From NCBI GenBank assembly GCA_963978895.1, contig OZ022246.1, positions 16,412,549 to 16,476,548 of the forward strand: a stretch of DNA of 64,000 nucleotides, in the 5' to 3' direction. The notes beneath the pieces are model-generated. The model did no database searches and was not told where the DNA came from. It saw only the letters and a program-made list of their open reading frames with translations. This DNA comes from Erpobdella octoculata (taxonomy: Eukaryota > Annelida > Clitellata > Hirudinida > Erpobdellidae). The position numbers and the translations under genes are program-made. Below, one piece after another: positions 55,112 to 64,000 of the stretch; position 1 is the first letter of the stretch; each line of letters starts with the position of its first letter.

Positions 55112-55236
55112 TCAGCTACTAACTGTGTAACTCGAATTTATTAAAAGTTTACGATCGAAATTTTTCGTAATTTAGAGCAGCGAAGTAATCACGTTTTCTT
55201 TTGAATCGCTGACACCTGTTGACAGTTGTTTGAATA

Positions 55237-58200
55237 ATGGATTTCACGAGAATTCAAATCAAGCCGCTAGAAGGCAAGTCAAATTGGTTGAACTGGAAAG
55301 GTAGAGTTTCGATCCTACTGCGCGGCACACCAGATGTCATGGACGTTGTAGAAGGGAGACTTAAAAAACCAGACGAACCGAGGGATGATTCAACAGAAGC
55401 CGAGGTAACTGCATATCAAACCGCCTACAGCAAGTTTTTGAAAGCTGACTGCAGTGCAATGGTGATTCTATCAACCAACATGTCAGAAGAATCTTATGAA
55501 AAGGTTCGTTCCCATGCATGTGCAAGAGAAGTTTGGTTGGAATTACATAGGCTGTTTGATGGAATAAATGAAGACAGAGCCTATGATCTCTGTATGCAGT
55601 TCTTTGGTTACAAGATGTGTCAAGGTGATGAAGCTGCTACTCATGTTGGTAAGCTAAAGAATATCTGGAAGGAACTAAAGGTCGAACTTGATAAAGAAGA
55701 AAACAAAGATCTACTGCTCATGTGCCGTATAATTGAAACATTGCCAAGTGAGTATTTCTCATTTTCTTCGAGTTGGAGAATGTTGAGCAAAGCCGAACGG
55801 ACTGTTGATAATCTCACGAATCAGTTATGTAGTTACGAAAGAGCTCTGGCTGGCAAAACTGAACCCGTTCAACAGGAAGCATTGTTCGCTAAGTCAACAT
55901 ACCCGAAGTCGGCACAGAAACAGAAAAGTCAAATAAAGTCTGCAAAACAAGGTACCATTATTTGTCATTACTGCAAGCAAGTAGGACATGTTGTTCGTAA
56001 ATGTAGAAAATGGATTGCCGATGGCAAACCACCGAAGCCAGCAAATGATTTGAACATCAGTCAAGGTAAAGCTCCAGAGTCAGTCCATTCTGTGTCATTG
56101 TCTGCTGTGTATTCAGATGTTCTTGCAATTGATAGTTCTAATTCTGCTGATGGTTGGTATGTAGATAATGGCGCAACCAGTCATTTGACTTTTAGAAGTG
56201 ACATACTGACAAACTTCAAGAAATTCTCAAATGTCCAGAGCCTACAGATAGCAGATGGAAATCACGTTGAAGCTGTTGGTGCAGGTACTGTCCACCTGAA
56301 AACAGTGATTGATAAAAAGAACATTGAAGTGAAACTTGAAAACGTGTGGTATGTTCCAAAGTTGAACAGAAATTTGTTTTCAGTATTAGCAGCTCAAGAC
56401 AGGAAGAAAAACAGTATTTTCATGTCTACACAAGAAAGATGTTTCTTCAAGGTCGACAATGTGAAAGTTCTTGTTGGTGCTCGAGAAAGAAATGGTGGTT
56501 TGTTCAGGCTGATTGCAGATACAGTTGTTCCATCTAAGTTACAAGAAGCAAATATTGTAAAGGACGAAAATTTGATTCAGTTGTATCACGAAAGGCTTGC
56601 TCATCAAAACAAAAGACATGTGAAGTCAATTTTAAAACAAGAATTCAACATAGATGTCAGTCTTGATGGTGAAGTTTGTGAAGGATGTGTCTTCGGAAAA
56701 GCACATCGCCTGAAGTTTGGAACCAGAGTTCGAGCAACAAAACCAGGCGAAAGAATACACACTGATGTTTGTGGTCCATTTTGTAATTCATTCTCAAATT
56801 ATCGCTATTTTGTCCTGTTTAAAGATGACTACAGTGGCTTCCGTTTTGTCTACTTCATGAAAGAAAAGTCTGAAGTGTCAGAGAAATTGACGTGGATGCT
56901 TGCTGAGTGCCAAACAGCTGGACATACAGTGATGGAGTTGCTGAGTGACAATGGTGGTGAATTTGACAATGCTGATGTGAAGAAAATTTTGAACAAACAT
57001 GGTATCCGACAACGTCTGATAATGCCATACACACCTCAACAAAATGGATGCAGTGAAAGAGAGAATCGCACCTTAGTAGAAGCCGCCAGGGCCATGAGAT
57101 TAGCTCATGCAGAATTACCTCAAGCTTTATGGGCACAATTGATTCAGACCGCTGGGTACATCTTGAATCGAACTGCACCTACGTGTGTCAAAGGAAAATC
57201 ACCATACGAACTGTGGTACAATAGAAAACCAAAAATCACACATTTGCGAATTATTGGTTGTACTGCATATGTTCATGTTCCTGATCAACGAAGAAAAAAG
57301 ATGGACACTAAAGCTGAGAAGGGTATATTAGTTGGCTATGAAGGCGATGATGGCTATAGAGTTTTTCTCCAGCCAGGAAATAGAACAGTTCGTTCAAGAG
57401 ATGTTGTTTTTGATGAGAAAATTCTAAGAACAACAGTTCCAAATTGGCCATTGAAATCTGATCAAGATGAGTCTGATGCTGATGACGATCAGATGACTGA
57501 AAACAGTGGAGCTGTGACTGAGGAAATACCTACCATTGATGATGAACTGACACAGAGTGGTGCACCTGCTTCAGGCATACAGTTGCGTGACCGTGAATGC
57601 ATCAAGAGGCCTGCTCGTTTCGATGACTATGTGATGATAGCAGCAGAAATGTTCCGTTCTTCAGAACCTACCAGCTTTGAGGAGGCAGTTCAAAGTGATC
57701 AGAAGAATGAATGGCAGCAAGCGATGAAAAATGAAATGCAATCGCTTTGTGAAAACCAGACGTGGCATCTTATGGATCTCCCTCCTAAGAAAAAAGCTAT
57801 TCCATGCAAGTGGGTCTACAAAGTCAAGACTAATTCAGATGGTTCCATCGAACGTTACAAAGCAAGACTTGTAATTAAAGGCTATGCTCAAAAGAAAGGA
57901 GTTGATTACGATCAGACCTTCAGTCCAGTGGTCAGAAATACAACTGTTAGAACTCTTTTAAGCGTTGCAGCCAGTGAAAGAATGTATCTGATGCAGTTCG
58001 ATGTTTCAACGGCATTCCTATATGGTGATCTGCAAGAGGAAATCTATATGGAGCAGCCCGAAGGCTTTACTGATGGTTCTGCTAGAGTGTGTAAACTGAA
58101 AAGAAGTTTGTATGGACTCAAGCAGGCTCCCAGATGTTGGAACACGCGGTTTGGCAATTTCTTAAAGAAGATCGGATTTAAACAAAGTGACGCTGATCCT

Positions 58201-59187
58201 TGTCTGTTTATAGTGGAAAGAAATATGAAAAAATTGTTTCTTGCTTTATATGTTGATGATGGCATTGTCATGGCTACAGATAAACAAGAACTCTCAGAAT
58301 TTGCAGATAGGTTAAAATCAGAGTTTAAAATTATAACAAAGCCAGCAAAATATTTCCTGGGAGTAGAAATCAATCAGAAATCTGATGGCTCCATAAAGAT
58401 CAGTCAAGCTGCCTATACGAGAAAAGTTCTTGATCAGTTTGGTATGAGTAATTGTCGGCCATGTGTTACCCCAATCATCTCATCTGAGAAGGCAGAGTTT
58501 GATGATAATAATGAACCAGTCAAATTTCCTTACAGGTCAGTTGTGGGGGCACTCATGTATTTAATGACGGGTACCAGACCCGATATTGCATATGCTGTTA
58601 GTGTTGCTTCCAGGAATTTGGAAAATCCTCTTCATAGTGATGTAGTCCAAGTAAAAAGGATTCTGCGATATCTTAAGGGTACCGAAGATACAGGAATTGT
58701 CTACAGACCTCAACAGAATAAAAACACACTCCTGTGTTATAGTGATGCTGATCATGCAGGTGACCATACCACAGGCAGGTCTACGACTGGTGTGGTTTGT
58801 ATCTATGCTGAAGGAGCAATAAGCTGGTTGAGTCAACGACAGACATCAGTTTCTATCTCAACCACAGAAGCAGAGGTAGTAGCGGCTAGTGAGGCTACAC
58901 GTGAGGTTGTTTGGTTAAAACGTCTGCTGAACGACATTGTTGGATTTGATGATATTCCAGTCATACAAATTGACAATGAAGCTGCTATTCGTTTGGCTCA
59001 GAACCCAGAACATCACCGACGTACCAAACACATACAGACTCGTCATTTCTTCATCAGAGAAAAGGTTGCAGACGGTGAAGTTGGTGTCAAGAGTGTCACA
59101 ACAGAACTTCAAGTGGCAGATGCACTAACAAAAGCTCTACAAGGACCAAGGCTAAAGCAACTGATGATCCGCATGGGACTCGGTTAA
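55237..59187 (+). CDS. Copia Gag-Pol polyprotein
   Basis: 1316 residues in one frame. Gag-like N-terminus (residues 1-230, WLNWKGRVSILLRG); zinc knuckle CHYCKQVGHVVRKC (243-256); aspartic protease WYVDNGATSHL (Asp 310); GAG-pre-integrase LYHERLAHQNKRH with CEGCVFGK; integrase triad Asp 510 (HTDVCGPF), Asp 571 (LSDNGGEF), Glu 607 (NGCSERENR); RT with AFLYGDLQEEIYMEQPEGF and LYVDDGIVM (Asp 1007-1008); RNase H YSDADHAGD (Asp 1170) and STTEAEVVAAS (Glu 1211 region). Order protease-integrase-RT-RNase H is Ty1/copia. No separate gag: how Gag excess is made is not visible. ATG is the first in frame after the leader. Confidence 0.95.
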   Translation: MDFTRIQIKPLEGKSNWLNWKGRVSILLRGTPDVMDVVEGRLKKPDEPRDDSTEAEVTAYQTAYSKFLKADCSAMVILSTNMSEESYEKVRSHACAREVWLELHRLFDGINEDRAYDLCMQFFGYKMCQGDEAATHVGKLKNIWKELKVELDKEENKDLLLMCRIIETLPSEYFSFSSSWRMLSKAERTVDNLTNQLCSYERALAGKTEPVQQEALFAKSTYPKSAQKQKSQIKSAKQGTIICHYCKQVGHVVRKCRKWIADGKPPKPANDLNISQGKAPESVHSVSLSAVYSDVLAIDSSNSADGWYVDNGATSHLTFRSDILTNFKKFSNVQSLQIADGNHVEAVGAGTVHLKTVIDKKNIEVKLENVWYVPKLNRNLFSVLAAQDRKKNSIFMSTQERCFFKVDNVKVLVGARERNGGLFRLIADTVVPSKLQEANIVKDENLIQLYHERLAHQNKRHVKSILKQEFNIDVSLDGEVCEGCVFGKAHRLKFGTRVRATKPGERIHTDVCGPFCNSFSNYRYFVLFKDDYSGFRFVYFMKEKSEVSEKLTWMLAECQTAGHTVMELLSDNGGEFDNADVKKILNKHGIRQRLIMPYTPQQNGCSERENRTLVEAARAMRLAHAELPQALWAQLIQTAGYILNRTAPTCVKGKSPYELWYNRKPKITHLRIIGCTAYVHVPDQRRKKMDTKAEKGILVGYEGDDGYRVFLQPGNRTVRSRDVVFDEKILRTTVPNWPLKSDQDESDADDDQMTENSGAVTEEIPTIDDELTQSGAPASGIQLRDRECIKRPARFDDYVMIAAEMFRSSEPTSFEEAVQSDQKNEWQQAMKNEMQSLCENQTWHLMDLPPKKKAIPCKWVYKVKTNSDGSIERYKARLVIKGYAQKKGVDYDQTFSPVVRNTTVRTLLSVAASERMYLMQFDVSTAFLYGDLQEEIYMEQPEGFTDGSARVCKLKRSLYGLKQAPRCWNTRFGNFLKKIGFKQSDADPCLFIVERNMKKLFLALYVDDGIVMATDKQELSEFADRLKSEFKIITKPAKYFLGVEINQKSDGSIKISQAAYTRKVLDQFGMSNCRPCVTPIISSEKAEFDDNNEPVKFPYRSVVGALMYLMTGTRPDIAYAVSVASRNLENPLHSDVVQVKRILRYLKGTEDTGIVYRPQQNKNTLLCYSDADHAGDHTTGRSTTGVVCIYAEGAISWLSQRQTSVSISTTEAEVVAASEATREVVWLKRLLNDIVGFDDIPVIQIDNEAAIRLAQNPEHHRRTKHIQTRHFFIREKVADGEVGVKSVTTELQVADALTKALQGPRLKQLMIRMGLG

Positions 59188-59257
59188 CTTTTCCTGGGAA
59201 ATCAAGTAGTTTTCTAAGAATGAAATTGGTCAGACTGATAACTGTTACGATTTATGC

Positions 59258-59271
59258 TCAAAATGAGAAGG
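59258..59271 (+). promoter_or_regulatory. Polypurine tract
   Basis: AAAATGAGAAGG immediately upstream of the 3' LTR, the expected plus-strand primer. Confidence 0.7.
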
Positions 59272-59459
59272 TGTTGAATATAGTTTTTGTTTTGCTTATA
59301 AATCGAACAGTTTATTTTATCTATTATTAATTGACCATTGTTCTTTTTATTCTATGTACTTCCGTCTTCCTTCTTTGTTGTTTCTCGAGTCGACATGTTG
59401 CTTTTAGTTGTGTACAATAAATTCGGGTTTTACTCTTAAATAAAGTATAAAACACAATA
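59272..59459 (+). repeat. Copia 3' LTR
   Basis: 188 bp, no visible difference from the 5' LTR. Confidence 0.92.
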
Positions 59460-60357
59460 GCTTCTACTCAAAAACTGTTAATGCTACAAAAGTAAAAATT
59501 AGTATTTAGTTTCTACTCTAAAAATAATGATATACGGGTTTCACAATTTATTGAAAATTTGGTTTCCAGGACTTCAAATGTGGGGTGGAAAATGGGGTTA
59601 TTTGGTTTTTAAAGTAACTGCTACTCAACAACTGTAATTGCCACAGATGTAAAAATTAATACTTAGTATCTACTCGAAAAAAAAGATATACGTGTTTCAT
59701 CATTTTTTGGGTTATTTGGTTTTTAAAGTAGCTGCTACTCAAAAACTGTTAATGCTACAGAAGTAAAAATTAGTATTTAGTTTCTACTCCAAAAATAATG
59801 AAATACGTGTTTTAGCATTTTTTGAAAATTTGGTTTCCAGGACCTCAAATGTGGGGTGGAAATAAGGGTTATTTGATTTCAAAATAACTGCTACTCACAA
59901 ACTGTAAGTGCTACAAATTTAAAAATTAGTATTTTGAAGTTTTGTGCCGGTTAAAAGTAGCTAAGTCCAGTTTATCATCGGCCGGGCCAAGCCGTAATTT
60001 TAGAGTCTTCACACGGGCCAGGCCAAACCTTAAATCAAAGTGGGACGGGCCGAGGCTTTTCACTAAGTATATAGATATTTTAGTGATTTTAGGGTCTTCA
60101 GTTTGACCGGGCCAAACCTGAGGTCAATGTGGGACGGGCCGAAGTTTTTCATCAAGTATATAGAATTTCTAGGCCTGTAAAAATGGGCCGGGCCTAATTC
60201 AGACGGGTTGTGCCGGGCCAGGAGTTTTGGTTTTTAAAATGGGCTGGGCTAATTTGTCGACGGGCCGAGCCGAGACCTAAAAAAATGATCTCTACTATGG
60301 ATGCACGGTTCAAACTCTCTAATTTCATGCGAGCGAAGCAGCTACGGGCACTGCTAG

Positions 60358-62272
60358 TATATATATACACACATATAAAAGAACATGTCCTGACTGACTG
60401 ATAATCAACGCCGAGCTCAAACGCCTCATCCTAGGAACGTGAAATTTGGAACTTATATTACTTTTATTGCGTAAGCATCCAATAAGAAAGGATTTTTGAA
60501 AATTTTGCTCCTGAGGGGAAGAAACTGGAAAACAAACTTTTTTCTAAAACAATGTATATCTCGAAAACCAAGAATGAGGAGATTTTGAAATTTGGTATAT
60601 GGATTCTTCTTGAAAAATAAAAAGATACGTGTTTCACCATTTTTTGAAAATTCGGTTTCCCGGACCTCAAATGTGGGTTGGAAAATTGGGTTATTTGGTT
60701 TTTAAAGTAGCTGCTACTCAAAAACTGTGAATGCTACAGGAGTAAAAATTAGTATTTAGTTTCTACTCCAAAAATAATGAAATACGTGTTTTAGCATTTT
60801 TTGAAAATTTGGTTTCCAGGACTTCAAATGTTGGGTGGAAAATAGGGTTATTTGTTTTTTAAAGTAACTGCTTTTCAAAAACTGTAAATAAGACAGATGT
60901 AAAAATTAGTATTTAGTTTCTATTCTAAAAATAAAGATATACGTGTTTCACCATTTTTTATAAATTTGGTTTCCAGGACCTTAAATGTGGGGTGGACAAT
61001 AGGATTACTTGGTTTTTAAAGTAGCTGCTGCTCAAAAACTGTGAATGCTACAAAAGTAACAAGTAAATTAAAAACGAATTTTTAAAACCAATGCTCTTAT
61101 ATGAAATTAAAACACAAATTTTGCAATGAATTTTTTCTTATATTACTCTTTTATTTTATATTAAAGTCGAAATATCTTAATTATATCGAAATATCGAAAT
61201 TAATTAAAATTAACTAAATTAATTGACTTATTGTAAAACTAATAATTGAATATTGCATTGTCTTCTATTTTGAGCATGTATGCAAAATTTGAAAAAAATC
61301 TATCATCAGGAAGTGATTCAAAAATTGATTGCAAGATTTGAAACAGACAGAGAAACAGAGACGACGAGTTAATAAAAGCATTGGTAATAAAAATTAGTAT
61401 TTAGTTTCTACTCTAAAAATAATGATATACGTGTTTCACCATTTTTTGAAAATTTGGTTTCCAGGACTTCAAATGTGGGGTGGAAAATAGGGTTATTTGG
61501 TTTTTAAAGTAACTGCTACTCAACAACTGTAAATGCTACAAAAGTAAAAATTAGTATTTAGTTTCTACTCTAAAAATAAGGATATATGTGTTTCACCATT
61601 TTTTGAAATTTTTGTTTTCAGAACCTCAAATGTGGGGTTGAAAAAAGGTTTCTTTGGTTTTTAAAGTAACTGCTACTCAAAAACTGTGAATGCTATAGAT
61701 GTCAAAATTAGTATTTAGTATATACTCAAAAAATAATGATATAAGTGTTTCAACATTTTTTAAAAATTTGGTTTCCAGGACCTCAAATGGGGGGTGGAAA
61801 TAAGGGTTATTTGATTTCAAAATAACTGCTACTCAAAAACTGTAAGTGCTACAAATGTAAAAATTAGTATTTTGAAGTTTTGTGCCGGTTAAAAGTAGCT
61901 AAGTCCAGGTTATCACTGGCCGGGCCAAGCCTTTATTTTAGAGTCTTCACACGGGCCAGGCCATACCTTAAATCAAAGTGGGATGGGCCGAGGTTTTTCA
62001 CCAAGTATATAGATATTTTAGTGATTTTAGGGTCTTCAGTTGGGCCGGGCCAAACCTGAAGTCAAGGTGGGACGGGCCGATGTTTTTCATCAAGTATATA
62101 GAACTTCTAGGCCTATAAGACGGGCTGTGCCAGGCCAGGAGTTTGGGTTTCTAAAACGGGCTGGGCTAAGTTGTCGATGGGCCGAGCCGAGACCTAAAAA
62201 ATTGATCTCTACTATGGATGCACGGTTCAAACTCTAATTTCATGAGAGCGAAGCCGCTACGGGCACTGCAAG
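60358..62272 (+). mobile_element. Helitron family 2, copy d
   Basis: Starts near ATATAAAAGAACATGTCCTG and ends GGGCACTGCAAG (CTAG decayed to CAAG) at 62272. Holds about nine 125-bp tandem units and a foreign 310-bp AT-rich stretch (61060-61380). Confidence 0.75.
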
Positions 62273-62441
62273 TCTATATATATAAAAATGAATGTTTGTA
62301 TATATGTATGTTATTTATGCATTGCTACACCATTCATCCGATCGTAATGAAATTTTCACACAACCTTGAGAGTCAAAAGGAATCAAAAATAGAGAAAAAA
62401 ATTTTGAAATCCGTCACAAAATGAGCGGGTGAGCGAGCGGG

Positions 62442-62480
<39 letters not shown>
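62273..62480 (+). mobile_element. Helitron family 1, copy E, 5' part
   Basis: TCTATATATATAAAAATGAA begins at the base after copy d ends. It shares GAGCGAGCGGGAAC with copies A and B and then enters (TA)n, where copy F begins. Confidence 0.75.
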
Positions 62481-62483
<3 letters not shown>

Positions 62484-63185
62484 GAGAATATGTATGTAAG
62501 TATATATGTCCTTTATGCATTGCTACACCATTCATTCAATCGTAGTGCAATTTTTACACAAGCTTGAGAGGCAATGGTAGAAGGTTTTTGTGGAAAAAAA
62601 AAAATCGGTCACAAAATGAGCGGAGCGGGAGAGCGATCTTGATGAAATTTGGCAAGGAGGTAGTTTTCATACTGGGGATGAATGTTAAGAATGTTTGGAC
62701 TCCCAACTCCGATCTCCCGGCTCAGGTAGGCTAAAAAACTTTCCAGGCCGAAAGTGCCTATGTACGACCATCAAAGGTAATTTGTGTAATAAAATTCAAA
62801 TTTAGTTTACGTAACAACGTTTGAAGGCTTCAAACAACTTTTAGCAAATCTATTTTACGTTTTATGGGCTAAAAGAAGTTAGGAAAAAGTGGAAAGGAGA
62901 AAATGAGCGGGAACGGAAACGGGATTATGTATGTATGTATGCATGCATGTATGTATGTATGTATGTATGTATGTATGTATGTATGTATGTATGTATGTAT
63001 GTGTGTATGTATGTATGTATGTAGAATCGGATCTGGGGGTGAATTGAGAGCGAAAAAATGAGCTGGAAAACTACAGGGAACGGATAACGACCGGGAGCGG
63101 GAGCGCAAGCGGGAAGGAATCGGGAGCGAAAAAGAAACGCATTAGGTAAACCTCTGAAAACCCCGGGCAACGCCGGGTGCCCCCG

Positions 63186-63189
<4 letters not shown>
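62481..63189 (+). mobile_element. Helitron family 1, copy F
   Basis: AAATGAGAATATGTATG start region, CACCATTCATTCAATCG, a longer unique segment (62620-62880) that includes the part shared with copy C, (TATG)n, then the CCCGG hairpin and CGCTAA, a decayed CTAG. Confidence 0.75.
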
Positions 63190-63218
<29 letters not shown>

Positions 63219-63221
<3 letters not shown>

Positions 63222-64000
63222 GGATGTCACGGGTAGTACTTTGTGGAGTTTTCGGGTTCGGGTTTGTGAAACTAGAGTTTTCGGGTTCGGGTTTGTAAAA
63301 CTCGAGTTTTCGGGTTCGGGTTTGTGAAACCCCGGGTTTCGGATTCGGGTTTGTAGTTTTCCAAACTTCGGGTTCGGATACTGGCTTATGATTTCAGATT
63401 CCTGGATTGATTTTAAATTTACCTAGTGTATATACATATAGAAACGAGAGCGATCAATTCATCCAAGTCCATTGGACATTACACGTATTGAATAAACTCT
63501 AACAAGTTATTTTTTTAGCTTTCCAAATAATGTGATTTCTTTGGCCGAAGGAGGCTTAATTATTTTAGTTCATTCGTGGCTCGGTCCTGCCAGATAATCA
63601 GGCGGATTAGTGGTCTAGCTTACACACTCACCAATAAAATGACCTATTTGTGTTATTTGGTACGCAAAGGTGATAATATGAAACTTGCATGGCTTGCGAT
63701 TAGTATAATACGTTACCTCTTCAATTATTGTAATTTAATAATTTTTTTCGCGGCTCGGTCCGGTCGGGTAATCAGGTGGATTAGTGTTCTAGCTTACACA
63801 TTTGCCAATAAAATGACTGTGACGCATAGATCATTTATAGACTTTGCCAGTTAAAGTTTAGGATTATGCAAGATTATCTTTATAACAAAGGGTCTTTGTT
63901 ATATCAGAAAAACTTTGAGAAACTCAGGTTTTCGGGTTCGGGTTTGTAGTTTTCCAAAAACCGGGTTCGGGTACTGGCTTATGATTTCAAATTCGTGGAT
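63219..64000 (+). mobile_element. hAT element (TAGGGATGTCACGG family), cut by window end
   Basis: Left end directly after (TA)n, same layout as 34245-34860 with the two AATCAGGCGGATTAGTG units. A second left-end-like TTCGGGTTCGGGTTTG block appears at 63920, so the copy is rearranged. No transposase domain before the window ends. Confidence 0.65.

Larger units (their letters stand above)
54910..59459 (+). mobile_element. Ty1/copia LTR retrotransposon, intact
   Basis: 4550 bp flanked by the perfect 5-bp duplication GCTTC (54905-54909 and 59460-59464). LTRs identical, primer site, intact polyprotein and polypurine tract present. By every visible sign a recent, possibly competent insertion. Confidence 0.95.
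54258..60357 (+). mobile_element. Helitron family 2, copy c, split by copia
   Basis: Starts TC at 54258, ends GGGCACTGCTAG at 60357. The Ty1/copia element (54910-59459) sits inside one of its 125-bp tandem units. Without it the Helitron is about 1.5 kb, mirror image of copy b. Confidence 0.85.

Overview
The window is animal nuclear DNA, probably from an invertebrate that I cannot name. It is AT-rich, packed with (TA)n arrays and nested transposable elements, and has GT-AG introns. No bacterial operon, CRISPR array, rRNA or intact tRNA gene is visible.

The only host gene I can support is on the minus strand. Five small exons lie at 33829-33760, 33679-33575, 17540-17470, 17405-17335 and 4487-4371. 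Their splice phases match at every junction, and together they encode part of a coiled coil that I recognise as sorting nexin-29-like (SNX29). Its introns of about 16 kb and 12.8 kb hold most of the mobile DNA between 4.5 and 33.6 kb. The RUN and PX domain exons must lie outside the window or went unseen.

Layout. 1-3.1 kb: a broken non-LTR retrotransposon split by a BED-finger element. 5.2-10.6 kb: Mutator-like MITE, Penelope-like (PLE) pieces, four Helitrons with 18-bp minisatellites, an unknown two-repeat reading frame, and hAT pieces. 10.6-13.3 kb: PLE pieces and a CR1-like reverse transcriptase. 13.3-16.0 kb: DNA transposon with a FEN1/PIN-like protein. 16.0-18.8 kb: hAT and Mutator-like MITEs, a Helitron and SNX29 exons. 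19.3-25.8 kb: PLE pieces alternating with a tRNA-derived satellite. 25.8-27.8 kb: a 2-kb DNA transposon. 23.7-32.7 kb: a near-identical duplication in which the second copy lacks 2.6 kb. 33.2-37.3 kb: SINEs, hAT and a Helitron. 37.3-48.5 kb: a tandem array of four non-LTR retrotransposons (two full length) separated by one 13-bp sequence. 48.5-52.5 kb: a decayed autonomous Helitron (Rep/PIF1 helicase). 52.7-62.3 kb: three copies of one Helitron family, one carrying an intact Ty1/copia element with identical LTRs. 62.3-64 kb: Helitron and hAT.

The most interesting signal is a set of PLE pseudo-LTRs carrying hammerhead ribozymes. In at least six variants the core contains the ATG of the element's reading frame: stem II is translated in frame, GAAAC supplies Glu-Thr, and stem I changes in a compensatory way between variants. 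About twenty copies of this N-terminal reading frame, many cut at the same codon, run straight into (TA)n.
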